DNA from: Fodinibacter sp963747405
GTDB lineage: Bacteria > Actinomycetota > Actinomycetes > Actinomycetales > Dermatophilaceae
Reading direction: 5' to 3'
Length of the DNA stretch: 64,000 nt
Assembly: GCA_963747405.1 (NCBI GenBank)
Contig: CAVVFG010000007.1
Coordinates: 372,001 to 436,000, forward strand
Shown here: positions 16,630-25,562 of the stretch, in pieces
How positions within the stretch are numbered: position 1 is the first letter of the stretch
How the letters are laid out: each line of letters starts with the position of its first letter
Translations under genes and position numbers: made by a program
The notes under the pieces: model-generated
Database searches by the model: none
The model's input: the letters and a program-made list of their open reading frames with translations, nothing else
Told to the model about the DNA's origin: nothing

Positions 16630-18431
16630 CGCGGCCGGCCGGGGAACACCTCGGCGAGCTTGCTCTTGACGCCCTCGGTGATCACGTCGACCCGGTCGGA
16701 GTCGCCGCGCACCACCGACTCGGCGGCGTTCTTCATCTGCTCCCAGGTGGCGTGCGGAGGCACCGGGGGCACCGCCGGGTCGGTCTTGAACACGATGACG
16801 CAGGGCCGCTGCTCGGCGAGTGCCTCGTCCCACGCCGGCTCGACCTGGTCCGGGTCGTCGACCCGGATGCCGTGCAGCCCCAGCGAGCGGGCGAACGCCG
16901 CGAAGTCGACGGTCGGCAGGTGCTGCGAGGGAAGGAACTGGGGGGAGCCGCCCATCGCCCGCAGCTCCCAGGTCACCTGGTTGAGGTCGTCGTTCTCGAG
17001 GACGAGGACCACGAGCCGCGGGTCGGCCCAGTCCCGCCAGTACTTCGCGATCGTGATGAGCTCGGCCATGCCGTTCATCTGCATCGCGCCGTCGCCGGCG
17101 GTGGCGAGGGCGGGGCGGTCGGGGTGGGCGAACTTCGAGCCGATGGCGTAGGGGACACCGCACCCCATGGTGGCCAGCGTGCCGGACAGCGTGCCGCGCA
17201 TCGTGCCACGCATCTTGACGTGCCGGGCGTACCAGTTCGTGCCGGACCCCGAGTCGGCCGAGATCATCACGTCGTCGGGCAGGTTCGGCGACAGCACCGA
17301 GAAGACCTGCTCGGGGTTGATGGGGTCGGCGCTCACCTTGCCCCGCGCCTCCATCACCTCCCACCACCGGCCGACGTTCGACTCCACCGTCTCGCGCCAG
17401 CTGCGGTCCTCCTGGCGCTGCAGGAGCGGCAGCAGCGCGCGCAGGGTGCGCGCGGCGTCGCCGACGAGGTTCACCTCGAAGGGGTAGCGCAGGCCGACCA
17501 TGGTCGGGTCGACGTCGATCTGCACCGCGCGCACCGACGGTTCACCACCCTCGAACGGCGGCAGGAACTGGGTGTACGGGAAGTTCGAGCCGATCACGAG
17601 CAGGGTGTCGCAGTCCATCATCAGCTCGTACGACGGACGGGTGCCGAGCAGGCCGATGGAGCCGGTGACCCACGGCTCCTCATCGGACAGCACGTCCTTG
17701 CCGAGCAGCGCCTTCGCGACCCCGGCGCCGCGCAGCTCGGCCAGCTCGGCCACCTCCTGCGCGGCGGCGCGGGCGCCCTGGCCGACGAGGACCGCCAGCT
17801 TGTGGCCGGAGTTGACGACGTCCGCGGCGCGCCGCAGGTCGTCGTCGCTGGGCACGGGCGCGGCGAAGGTCTGGTCCAGGCTGGAGGGCACCATCTTGAA
17901 GGCGTGCGCCGGCGGTGTGTACTCCAGCTCCTGGACGTCACTGGGGATGACGACCGCCGTGACGGTGCGCTCCGCGGCCGCGATCCGCAGCGCGCGGTCG
18001 AGCACGTTGGGCAGCTGCTCGGGCACGGTGACCATCTCGACGTAGTCGCCGGCGACGTCCTTGTAGAGCGTCAGCAGGTCGACCTCCTGCTGGTAGGCGC
18101 CCCCCATCGCCGAGCGGGCGGTCTGGCCGACGATGGCGACGACCGGCACGTGGTCGAGCTTGGCGTCGTACAGCCCGTTGAGCAGGTGGATGGCGCCGGG
18201 GCCGCTCGTCGCGGTGCAGACCCCCACCCGGCCACTGAACTTGGCGTAGCCGCAGGCCTCGAAGGCGGCCATCTCCTCGTGCCGCGCCTGGATGAACCGC
18301 GGGCGGTCCTCGGCCCGCTCCCAGGCGGCGAGCAGGCCGTTGATGCCGTCTCCGGCGTAGCCGAAGACCTGCTCGACGCCCCACTCGCGCAGGCGCTGCA
18401 GGACGAAGTCGGCAACGGTGGGGTTGCTCAT
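16626..18431 (-). CDS. Thiamine pyrophosphate-requiring enzyme (pyruvate oxidase/acetolactate synthase-like)
   Basis: This 601-aa protein has the three-domain POX/ALS fold. The N-terminal Pyr domain has the catalytic Glu in ARHEEMAAFEA (about 53). A central FAD/DHAP-synthase-like domain carries VLVGQGARAA. The C-terminal PP domain has GDGAMQMNGMAEL, with the TPP Mg motif GDG-x-N. The ATG at 18431 follows AGAAGGAGAG. It probably decarboxylates a 2-keto acid such as pyruvate; whether it is oxidase, decarboxylase or ligase is unresolved. It overlaps the 2-hydroxyacid dehydrogenase stop (ATGA), suggesting that enzyme supplies its 2-keto acid. Confidence 0.85.
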   Translation of the reverse strand: MSNPTVADFVLQRLREWGVEQVFGYAGDGINGLLAAWERAEDRPRFIQARHEEMAAFEACGYAKFSGRVGVCTATSGPGAIHLLNGLYDAKLDHVPVVAIVGQTARSAMGGAYQQEVDLLTLYKDVAGDYVEMVTVPEQLPNVLDRALRIAAAERTVTAVVIPSDVQELEYTPPAHAFKMVPSSLDQTFAAPVPSDDDLRRAADVVNSGHKLAVLVGQGARAAAQEVAELAELRGAGVAKALLGKDVLSDEEPWVTGSIGLLGTRPSYELMMDCDTLLVIGSNFPYTQFLPPFEGGEPSVRAVQIDVDPTMVGLRYPFEVNLVGDAARTLRALLPLLQRQEDRSWRETVESNVGRWWEVMEARGKVSADPINPEQVFSVLSPNLPDDVMISADSGSGTNWYARHVKMRGTMRGTLSGTLATMGCGVPYAIGSKFAHPDRPALATAGDGAMQMNGMAELITIAKYWRDWADPRLVVLVLENDDLNQVTWELRAMGGSPQFLPSQHLPTVDFAAFARSLGLHGIRVDDPDQVEPAWDEALAEQRPCVIVFKTDPAVPPVPPHATWEQMKNAAESVVRGDSDRVDVITEGVKSKLAEVFPGRPR

Positions 18432-21391
18432 CGGTCTCTCCTTCTCGGTCGGGTTCGGGGTGCATCGGGTCGGGCCTCGTCGGCGAGGCCGCAGGCCAGC
18501 AGCTCGGCGAGGTGGACCGGGCGGCGGCCGGTGTCGCACTGGTCGATCTGGGTGCGGCAGCTGAAGCCGTCGGCGAGGATGACGGTGTCGGTCGGGGCTG
18601 CGCGGACGGCGGGCAGGAGGACGCGTTCACCGGCAGCCCGCGACACCTCGTAGTGCCCGTCCTCGAAGCCGAAGTTCCCGGCGAGGCCGCAGCACCCCGA
18701 GGCCAACCGGTCGGCGTCGATGCCGCCGGCCGTCATCAGCGCGTCGTCGGCGTCGGTGCCCATGACGGCGTGCTGGTGGCAGTGGGTCTGCACGAGGGCG
18801 TCGACGTCCAGGTTCGGCGGTGCCCAGTCCGGGGCCCGCTGGGTCAGCAGCTCGGCGAGGGTCCTGGTCTGCATCGACAGCCGGCGCATGTCCTCGTCCC
18901 CGGCGAGCAGCTCGGGGCCGTCGGCGCGGAAGACCGCTGTGCACGACGGTTCCAGCCCCACCACGGGCACACCGGCGCGGATGTCGTCGCGCAGCACCCG
19001 CAGGGTCCTGCGCAGCACCTTCGCGGCGACGTCGAGCTGGCCGGTGCTGATCCAGGTCAGCCCGCAGCACACCGGCTCGGTCGGCACCCGCACCTCGAAC
19101 CCGGCATCCTCGAGCACCCGGACCGCCGACCTGGCGATGGCCGGGTCGAAGGCGTTGGTGAAGGTGTCCGGCCAGAGCAGCACCGGCCCCCGGGAGGGCG
19201 TGGCTGCCGGCCGGCTCCACGCGGGGCGCCGCTTCCACGACCGGACGAACGGGTGCGGGTCGAACCGGGGGATCTGCCGCTGCGGTGCGATCCCGCCGGC
19301 GCGCTTGAGCGCGGCAGCGATGGGGGGTCGGCTGGTCACCGCGTTGACCACCCGTGGCGCCGCACCGGCCAGCCGTGCCCACACCGGCAGCCAGCCCATC
19401 GAGTAGTGCGCCACCGGCCGCACCCGGTGCTCGTAGTGGTGGGCGAGGAACTCCGCCTTGTAGGTCGCCATGTCCACGCCCACCGGGCAGTCGGACTTGC
19501 ACCCCTTGCAGGCCAGGCACAGGTCGAGCGCATCACGCACCTCGGTGGAGCGCCAGCCGTCGGTGATCGCCGTGCCACGCACCATCTCGAAGAGCAGCCG
19601 CGCTCGTCCTCGGGTGGAGTGCTCCTCCTCGCGGGTCACCATGTACGACGGGCACATGACCTGGTTCTCGCTCACCGAGGAGCGGCAGCTGCCGACGCCG
19701 ACGCAGCGCAGGGTGGCCTGCGAGAACCGGCCGTCGTCCTCGGTGTACGCGAAGTGCGTGCGTGGCTCGTCGGGGGCGTAGTCGGCCCCGAGGCGCAGGC
19801 CGCGGTCGAGGCGCCGGGGAGCCACGACCTTGCCCGGGTTCATCAGGTCGTGCGGGTCGAACAGGTGCTTGACCTGCCCGAACAGCGCGACGACGTCGTC
19901 CCCGAACATGCGCGGCAGCAGCTCGCCGCGCGACTGGCCGTCACCGTGCTCTCCGGAGAGCGAGCCGTCGTAGGACACGACGAGGTCGGCCGCCCGCTCG
20001 GCGAAGGCGCGGTAGTGGGCGATCCCGTCGGCGGTGCGCAGCTCGAAGGGGATCCGCACGTGCACGCAGGCCTGCCCGAAGTGGCCGTACAGGGCCGTCT
20101 CGTCGCGGCCGTAGCCGAACTCGTCGAGCAGCGAGCGCAGGTCGCGCAGGTAGTCCCCGAGCCGGTCCGGCGGCACCGCGGAGTCCTCCCAGCCGGGCCA
20201 GTTGTCGTGCTTGCCGATCGGGTGGGCGGTCGCACCCAGGCCGGCCTCGCGGACCTCGATGAGCTCGTCCTCCTTGGCGGGGTCGTCGAGGAAGGTGTGG
20301 GCGGGCTCGTGCTCGTGCCCCTCCAGCGCGTCGAGCAGGCGCTGGGCCTTGGCGTCGGCCTCCTCCTGGTCGTCTCCGGCGAACTGGATCATCAGCCACC
20401 CGCTGCCGGAGGGCATCTGGCGGATCGCCTCGCCCGCCAGCCCCGCCTGCTCCTCGAGCTGCATCAGCACGTGGTCCAGGCCCTCGAGGAGCCACGGCTC
20501 GTGGGGCAGGATGGTGGGGACGGCGTCTCCCGCGGCCCCGACGTCGCGATACCCCAGCACCACCATCGACCTGGCCTTCGGCACCTCGACCAGCTCGAGC
20601 TCGGCGTGCAGCACGGTGACGAGCGTCCCCTCGGAGCCGACCAGCGCCCGGGCCAGGTCGAAGTGGTTCTCGGGCAGCAGCGAGTCGAGGTTGTAGCCGG
20701 AGACGCGGCGCGGGATCTTCGGGTAGCGGGTGCGGATGAGGGCGAGGTTGTCCTCGCGCAGCTCGTGCAGGCCTCGGTAGATCTCGGCCCGCCGCCCGCC
20801 GCCGGCGACCGCCGCCGCGTACTCGTCGTCGGTGGTGGGGCCGACCCACATCCGCAGCCCGTCGTGGGTGAGCACCTCCATCCGCACGACGTTGTCCACC
20901 GTCTTGCCGTAGGCCTGCGCGGTGGACCCGCAGGAGTTGTTGCCGATCATCCCACCGATGGTGCAGGTGCGGTGGGTCGCCGGCCGGGGTCCGAACATCA
21001 GCCCGTGCGGGGCGAGGGCCCGGTTGAGGTCGTCGAGCGCGATACCCGGTTCGACGACGCAGCGCCGCGCCTGCGCGTCGACCGACACCACGTGGTTGCA
21101 GTGCTTGGTCCAGTCCAGGACCACGCCGGTGTTCGCGGTCTGTCCGGCCAGGCTGGTTCCGCCACCGCGGGAGGTGACCGGGATGCCGTACCTCGCGCAG
21201 ACCTCCACGGCTGCCACGGCGTCGTCGACGCTGCTCGGCACGACCACGCCGGCGGGCACCTGGCGGTAGTTGGAGGAGTCGACGGAGTAGGCGGCCCGGC
21301 TGCCCAGGTCGAAGCGCACCTCCCCTCGGAGCCGTTCCCGCAGCGCGGACTCGAGCGGCGGCGCGATGTTCACTTCGGCGGTGCTGGTCAC
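18428..21391 (-). CDS. FAD/Fe-S 2-hydroxyacid dehydrogenase (D-lactate/glycolate type)
   Basis: This 987-aa single-chain enzyme fuses three parts. The first is an FAD_binding_4 domain (VTSRGGGTSLAGQ; GPRPATHRTCTIGGMIGNNSCG) with its FAD-oxidase C domain. The second is a ferredoxin-like domain with CVGVGSC and CLACKGCKSDCP. The third is a CCG domain pair (EPVCCGLTW, SGCCGLAGNFGFE). YdiJ/DLD-type enzymes oxidise D-lactate or related 2-hydroxy acids and pass electrons to quinone or a cytochrome. The GTG start has an AGGAGG ribosome-binding site 6 bp upstream. It is downstream of the GH15 gene and coupled to the TPP enzyme gene. Confidence 0.9.
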   Translation of the reverse strand: MTSTAEVNIAPPLESALRERLRGEVRFDLGSRAAYSVDSSNYRQVPAGVVVPSSVDDAVAAVEVCARYGIPVTSRGGGTSLAGQTANTGVVLDWTKHCNHVVSVDAQARRCVVEPGIALDDLNRALAPHGLMFGPRPATHRTCTIGGMIGNNSCGSTAQAYGKTVDNVVRMEVLTHDGLRMWVGPTTDDEYAAAVAGGGRRAEIYRGLHELREDNLALIRTRYPKIPRRVSGYNLDSLLPENHFDLARALVGSEGTLVTVLHAELELVEVPKARSMVVLGYRDVGAAGDAVPTILPHEPWLLEGLDHVLMQLEEQAGLAGEAIRQMPSGSGWLMIQFAGDDQEEADAKAQRLLDALEGHEHEPAHTFLDDPAKEDELIEVREAGLGATAHPIGKHDNWPGWEDSAVPPDRLGDYLRDLRSLLDEFGYGRDETALYGHFGQACVHVRIPFELRTADGIAHYRAFAERAADLVVSYDGSLSGEHGDGQSRGELLPRMFGDDVVALFGQVKHLFDPHDLMNPGKVVAPRRLDRGLRLGADYAPDEPRTHFAYTEDDGRFSQATLRCVGVGSCRSSVSENQVMCPSYMVTREEEHSTRGRARLLFEMVRGTAITDGWRSTEVRDALDLCLACKGCKSDCPVGVDMATYKAEFLAHHYEHRVRPVAHYSMGWLPVWARLAGAAPRVVNAVTSRPPIAAALKRAGGIAPQRQIPRFDPHPFVRSWKRRPAWSRPAATPSRGPVLLWPDTFTNAFDPAIARSAVRVLEDAGFEVRVPTEPVCCGLTWISTGQLDVAAKVLRRTLRVLRDDIRAGVPVVGLEPSCTAVFRADGPELLAGDEDMRRLSMQTRTLAELLTQRAPDWAPPNLDVDALVQTHCHQHAVMGTDADDALMTAGGIDADRLASGCCGLAGNFGFEDGHYEVSRAAGERVLLPAVRAAPTDTVILADGFSCRTQIDQCDTGRRPVHLAELLACGLADEARPDAPRTRPRRRDR

Positions 21392-21400
21392 GGGTCCTCC

Positions 21401-23176
21401 TCAGGCCGCGCTCGTTCCCTGGTTCGTGGTGGCCAACCGCTGCGCGCACTCCAGGAGCAGCGCGTGGACGAAGCCCTGCGGCAGGTTTCCGCGGAGCTGG
21501 CGCTGGCGGACGTCGAACTCCTCCGAGAGCAGGCCCGGTGGCCCGCAGGCGGCCCGCTGGCGCTCGAACCACCGGAAGGCCTCGATGGTGTCCCCGGCGG
21601 CGAGCTGTGCGAGGCACATGGCGAACCCGCACATGAGGAAGGCCCCTTCGGCCGTGCCCAGTGGCGCCTCCCCGTCGGTGTAGCGGTAGACGTAGCCGTC
21701 CTCGACGAGCTCGCTGGCAACCGCCCGCAGGGTGGCCAGGCTCCGGGGGTCGTCGGGGGACAGCGCGCCCCGGACCGGGGGCAGCAGCAGCGACGCGTCG
21801 ACGCCGGTGACGTCGGGGGCCCGCCGCCAGGCGCCGTCGGCGGACAGGGCGCGCCCCGAGGCCTCGGCCAGGATGCCGTCGGCCAGCGTCACGGCGCGCA
21901 CGGCGTCGCAGGCCGGGATGTCGCGGGCGGCCACCCGCAGGCCGGCCACGCAGGCCAGCCGGGAGTGGGTCCACCACGCGTCGTCGAGCTCCCACACGCC
22001 GGCATCCGGGACGTCCCACCGCTTGTCGACCAGGTCGACCAGCTGCGCCACCGCCTTGAGGTCGTCGGTGGTGAGGTGGTCGTGGCGGGCGGCGGTGGCG
22101 TAGAGCTGGAGCAGCTCACCACAGGTGTCGAGCTGGAACTGGCCGCGCACCCAGTTGCCGGTGACCACCCGGCCCCCGGGGTACCCCGGGAGGTCGGCCT
22201 GTCTCTCGTGCGGGAGGGACCGGCCGTCGAGGCGGTACGCGGGGGCCAGGTCCGGCCCGTGCTCGAGGATCCGCGCGGTGCTCAGCGCCACTGCCTCGTC
22301 GAGCAGGGTGTCGGGGCGCTCCACCCCGACGGCCAGGCCCGCGTAGGCCTGGTCGCGCAGCCACACGTAGCGGTAGTCGTAGTTTCGCCCGGCCTCGGCC
22401 CGCTCGGGCATGCCCAGGGTGGCCGCGGCGACCATCCCGCCACCGGGTGCGGTGAGCCCCCGGAGCACGGCGTACGCGTGGCGGGCGTCCCGCGGGGCCG
22501 CCGAGGACTCGTAGGCGGGCACCGTGCTCGCCCAGTAGTCCTCGGTGGCCCGCCACAGGCCCGCGGGGTCCGGCGCCGGGGGCAGGGCGCGGTCGCTGAC
22601 CTCCAGCACGAGGTCGTGCCGCCCCCCCGCGGGCACCTCCAGGCGCAGACGCAGCACCCCGTCGGCGTCGACCTCGGCGTCGGCCGCTCCGGTCCATCGG
22701 ATGCGGCGCGACCGGGAGTCGCTCACCCACGCGCCGTCGTCCTCACGGCGCAGCTCGCAGATGTCGGGCCCGAGGCCGTGCGCGACCTGGAGCACCACGT
22801 CGACCGGGCACGACCGGTCCACGGGCTCGATCCGCCGCAGCAGCACCAGGCGATGCGGGTCGGAGGGACAGGCCAGCGCCTCACGACACTCCACCCGTGC
22901 CTGCGTCGTCGTCCAGCGGCTGCGCCAGATCAGGCTGCCCGGCTCGTAGTAGCCGCCCCAGACGAACGGCGCCTGCGGGGTGACGGCGTACAGGCCGCGG
23001 CCGCCGACGAGCTGGGCGAACGCCGGCGAGCTGTCCCAGACCGGGGCGCACAGCCAGCCGACGTCTCCGCGGGGCCCGATCAGGGCGCCGCGGTAGCCGT
23101 CGCCGAGGAAGGCGTACTGCCGCAGCACGTGGGGCGGGAAGGACCGGCCGGGCTCGCCAGGGCGGGTCGCGCTCAT
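21401..23176 (-). CDS. GH15 family glycoside hydrolase (glucoamylase/trehalase-like)
   Basis: This 591-aa cytoplasmic-type GH15 protein has an N-terminal beta-sandwich domain (about 1-215) starting with YAFLGDGYRGALIGPRGDVGWLC. A C-terminal (alpha/alpha)6 barrel has YDYRYVWLRDQAY, the catalytic-acid region, and GLLSEEFD, the general base loop. No signal peptide is present. Members hydrolyse terminal alpha-glucosides or trehalose. It overlaps the upstream small membrane protein gene by ATGA, and its stop is 10 bp before the dehydrogenase GTG. Released glucose could feed the sugar-acid steps of the same operon, but that pathway is inference. Confidence 0.88.
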   Translation of the reverse strand: MSATRPGEPGRSFPPHVLRQYAFLGDGYRGALIGPRGDVGWLCAPVWDSSPAFAQLVGGRGLYAVTPQAPFVWGGYYEPGSLIWRSRWTTTQARVECREALACPSDPHRLVLLRRIEPVDRSCPVDVVLQVAHGLGPDICELRREDDGAWVSDSRSRRIRWTGAADAEVDADGVLRLRLEVPAGGRHDLVLEVSDRALPPAPDPAGLWRATEDYWASTVPAYESSAAPRDARHAYAVLRGLTAPGGGMVAAATLGMPERAEAGRNYDYRYVWLRDQAYAGLAVGVERPDTLLDEAVALSTARILEHGPDLAPAYRLDGRSLPHERQADLPGYPGGRVVTGNWVRGQFQLDTCGELLQLYATAARHDHLTTDDLKAVAQLVDLVDKRWDVPDAGVWELDDAWWTHSRLACVAGLRVAARDIPACDAVRAVTLADGILAEASGRALSADGAWRRAPDVTGVDASLLLPPVRGALSPDDPRSLATLRAVASELVEDGYVYRYTDGEAPLGTAEGAFLMCGFAMCLAQLAAGDTIEAFRWFERQRAACGPPGLLSEEFDVRQRQLRGNLPQGFVHALLLECAQRLATTNQGTSAA

Positions 23177-23541
23177 CGGCCACCAGCCCCGTCCCGGTCC
23201 CCCGTGGCGAGCGTCGTCGCCGCACTCGCGAGCGCCAGCGCGCCGGTCAGCGCGGCCGCCCGACGGCGCCGGTCGTCCAGGACCACGACCGGCACCATCG
23301 TCAGCGCGTGGAGCAGGTCGACCGCCACGAACGTCCGTCGCATCCGGGTGGGCGCGACCACCTGGACCGCGCCCTGCACCAGGTGCCGGCCGCCCAGGGC
23401 GCGCACGGCGAGCAGGTCCTGCGCGGTGGCGGGCTCGCTCGTGACCGCGCGCCAGATGTCGCGCCCCCTGGTCAGGAGCAGCGCCCCCCAGACGACGCCT
23501 GCCCCGGCGACCGTCCGAACCGGCCACGTCGACGCGGTCAT
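23173..23541 (-). CDS. Small hydrophobic protein of unknown function
   Basis: This 122-aa protein has three or four hydrophobic stretches, including VAGAGVVWGALLL, LLHALTMVPVVVL and ALTGALALASAATTLAT, and a central TRGRDIWRAVTSEP. It resembles small uncharacterised actinobacterial membrane proteins, but I do not recognise a named family. The ATG at 23541 overlaps the SDR stop (ATGA), and its own stop overlaps the GH15 start, so it is firmly in the operon. A role beside the SDR is suggested by coupling only. Confidence 0.7.
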   Translation of the reverse strand: MTASTWPVRTVAGAGVVWGALLLTRGRDIWRAVTSEPATAQDLLAVRALGGRHLVQGAVQVVAPTRMRRTFVAVDLLHALTMVPVVVLDDRRRRAAALTGALALASAATTLATGDRDGAGGR

Positions 23542-24551
23542 CGGTGCCGTGCCGAGGCCCACGCCGCGCCGGCGAGCGCGGCCACCGCACCGCCGACGAC
23601 CGCCACCTTTGGGTAGTTGTGGGCGATGACCTGCTGGACGCTCTCCGCGTGCGCCTTGCGGTCGAACACGCCGTGGGCCCCGTAGTCGCGCCCGTCACGG
23701 CCGTCGGCCGGGTCCCACAGGTTGACCGGGCGGTCCTTCGAGCGCTGCTCAGCGGTCTGCTGGGAGCTGAACCCGGTGCGGGCCAGATACCGGTCCAGCA
23801 GGCCCGGCGCCACGGCGTTCGCCGCGAGCGTCCAGACGGTCGAGGCACCCACCCAGTACTCCCGGCGGCGGGGGTGCTCGGCGGCGTAGACCACTGCCCG
23901 GGCAGCCACCTCCGGCTGGTAGATCGGGGGCACCGGCTGCGCGTGCCGGGGCAGCCGGGAGAGCACCCAGGAGAACTGCGGGGTGTTGACCGCCGGCATC
24001 TGCACCATCGTCACCTTCACCGCGCTCTTGTCGTGGAGCAGCTCGCAGCGCAGGGCCTCGTGGAAGCCCTGGATGGCGTGCTTGGCGCCGCAGTACGCGG
24101 TCTGCAGCGGGATGCCCCGGTACGCCAGGGCGGAGCCGACCTGCACGATGGTGCCGTGGTTTCGCTGGCGCATCCGCGGCAGCACCGCCATCGTCGAGTA
24201 CACGTACCCCAGGTAGCTGACCTCCGTGACCCTGCGGTACTCCTCGGGAGAGATGTCGTCGAACCGGGCGAACACCGACGTGAACGCGACGTTGACCCAC
24301 ACGTCGATCGGACCGAGCTCGTGCTCGACCTGCTCGACGGCGGCCGCGACGGCCCCGGCGTCGGACACGTCGACGGGAATGGTCAGCACCTGCTCGGCCC
24401 CCAGCTGGCGGGCTCGTTCCGCGGCCGCCCCGAGGCCGGCCTCGCCCCGGGCGAGCAGCGCCACCCGGTCGCCCCGTCGGGCGAACTCCTCTGCACTGGC
24501 CCGGCCGATGCCTCCACTCGCGCCCGTGACCACCGTGACTCTCGGTGCCAT
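23538..24551 (-). CDS. Short-chain dehydrogenase/reductase
   Basis: This 337-aa SDR has TGASGGIG (9-16) for NAD(P) binding, a Ser strand (VQVGSALAYRG) and the catalytic Tyr-x3-Lys in AYCGAKHAIQGF. The C-terminal extension of about 80 residues contains a conserved NLWDPADGRDGRDYGAHG and a final hydrophobic segment, as in SDR proteins linked to surface or hydrocarbon metabolism. Substrate is unknown. It is the first gene of the leftward operon; its ATG is 113 bp from the divergent MarR gene, across a region with inverted and direct repeats that probably regulates it. Confidence 0.88.
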   Translation of the reverse strand: MAPRVTVVTGASGGIGRASAEEFARRGDRVALLARGEAGLGAAAERARQLGAEQVLTIPVDVSDAGAVAAAVEQVEHELGPIDVWVNVAFTSVFARFDDISPEEYRRVTEVSYLGYVYSTMAVLPRMRQRNHGTIVQVGSALAYRGIPLQTAYCGAKHAIQGFHEALRCELLHDKSAVKVTMVQMPAVNTPQFSWVLSRLPRHAQPVPPIYQPEVAARAVVYAAEHPRRREYWVGASTVWTLAANAVAPGLLDRYLARTGFSSQQTAEQRSKDRPVNLWDPADGRDGRDYGAHGVFDRKAHAESVQQVIAHNYPKVAVVGGAVAALAGAAWASARHR

Positions 24552-24585
24552 CTCGGATCAGTCCTCTCCCTCGGCAGCTGACTCA

Positions 24586-24625
24586 AATCATTGTAGAATC
24601 GCAATCATTGCAATAGGGCAATTAC
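24586..24625. promoter_or_regulatory. MarR-type operator region
   Basis: This AT-rich patch in a GC-rich gap contains the direct repeat AATCATTG (24586-24593 and 24603-24610) and the perfect inverted repeat GCAATCATTGC (24601-24611), followed by another TTGCAAT...GGCAAT pairing. It lies between the SDR operon start and the MarR gene start, so one regulator could control both. The palindrome size fits MarR dimers; binding is inferred. Confidence 0.55.
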
Positions 24626-24664
24626 CCCCGTTGCACTTCAGGACACGCATGGTGAGGGCACACG

Positions 24665-25144
24665 ATGGCCGGTGGAACGAAGGGGCGCAGGGCGTCCGAC
24701 CAGAACCTGGCGGTGGCCCTGCGGGCCTCGCGCGTCTTCTCGGCGCTGGTGGCCGCCTCCGTCGCCCATGCCGGGGAGGTCGTGACCCCGCCCCAGCTGC
24801 GGACCCTGGTCCTGGTGGCGACCCGGCCCGAGGTCGACGGCGCCACGATCGCCGCGGCGCTCGACATCCACCCGTCGGGCGCCACCCGGCTGTGCGACCG
24901 ACTCGTCGCGGCCGGCCTGCTGGACCGGGCGACGTCACGGACCGACCGGCGCCGGCTGGTGCTCACCCTCACCGACGCCGGGAACGGCCTGGTCGACGCG
25001 GTGATGGACCACCGGCGCGCCGCCCTGGAACGGATCCTGCAGCGGATGTCCCCCGACGACGTGTCGGCACTCGTCGTCGGGCTCGCCGCGTTCTCCGACG
25101 CCGCCGACGAGCCGGCGGCAGGGCTCACCGGGGGGCCCTGGTGA
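24665..25144 (+). CDS. MarR family transcriptional regulator
   Basis: This 159-aa regulator has a MarR winged helix: TPPQLRTLVLVATRPEVDGATIAAALDIHPSGATRLCDRLVAAGLLDRATSRTDRR in outline, with the recognition helix around residues 75-92 and the wing DRRRLVLTLTDAG. The N-terminal helix dimerisation region is short. The ATG at 24665 is the only good start after the operator patch. It is divergent from the six-gene catabolic operon, which is the likely target; the effector is probably a small aromatic or acid ligand, as in the family. Confidence 0.88.
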   Translation: MAGGTKGRRASDQNLAVALRASRVFSALVAASVAHAGEVVTPPQLRTLVLVATRPEVDGATIAAALDIHPSGATRLCDRLVAAGLLDRATSRTDRRRLVLTLTDAGNGLVDAVMDHRRAALERILQRMSPDDVSALVVGLAAFSDAADEPAAGLTGGPW

Positions 25145-25178
25145 GCTGCGGCGCCGACCGCCGTTCGTGGCACGAGGG

Positions 25179-25472
25179 TCAGCTGACGCCGTAGGGCGGC
25201 CGGGAGGTGCGCGGCGACGGCACGTCGACGTCCTCCACCGTGCGGGCAGACACGACGTAGGCCTCCCCCCGCACGACCCCCCTGGCCACTGCCTCGATCC
25301 ACGGCGCCGGCATCTCGGGAAGACCGTGGTCGGCGATCCGCCGCTCCAGCTCCCGGGTCGCGGCGTCGGCATCCCCTTCGTGGTGCTCCCTCGTCATCGT
25401 GTCGATGATCCGCTGCAGCACCTGTTGCCGGTCCTCGCGGTCGGCGGCCGTGTCCTGCTCGTCAGTGGTCAT
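25179..25472 (-). CDS. Small hypothetical protein
   Basis: This 97-aa protein has a charged helical N-terminal half (DREDRQQVLQRIIDTMTREHHEG) and a C-terminal half with PAPWIEAVARGVVRGEAYVVSARTVEDVDVPSP. I do not recognise a family. The ATG at 25472 is preceded by a strong GGAGGAG ribosome-binding site, which supports expression. It stands alone between the MarR gene (convergent, 34 bp away) and the ccm operon. No signal peptide or membrane segment is seen. Confidence 0.65.
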   Translation of the reverse strand: MTTDEQDTAADREDRQQVLQRIIDTMTREHHEGDADAATRELERRIADHGLPEMPAPWIEAVARGVVRGEAYVVSARTVEDVDVPSPRTSRPPYGVS

Positions 25473-25562
25473 CGCGGCTCCTCCTCAGGCAGTGGTCGTC
25501 CCTCTGCGCCCCTACCCGCGTCGTGCCTGCGGCACACGGGCCAGCACGAGGTCCGGCAGAAC

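Noticed and set aside
18512..23629. 1705-codon open frame on the plus strand
   Set aside because: It is antisense to the TPP, dehydrogenase and GH15 genes; its composition is the mirror of their GC-rich codons and shows no domain.
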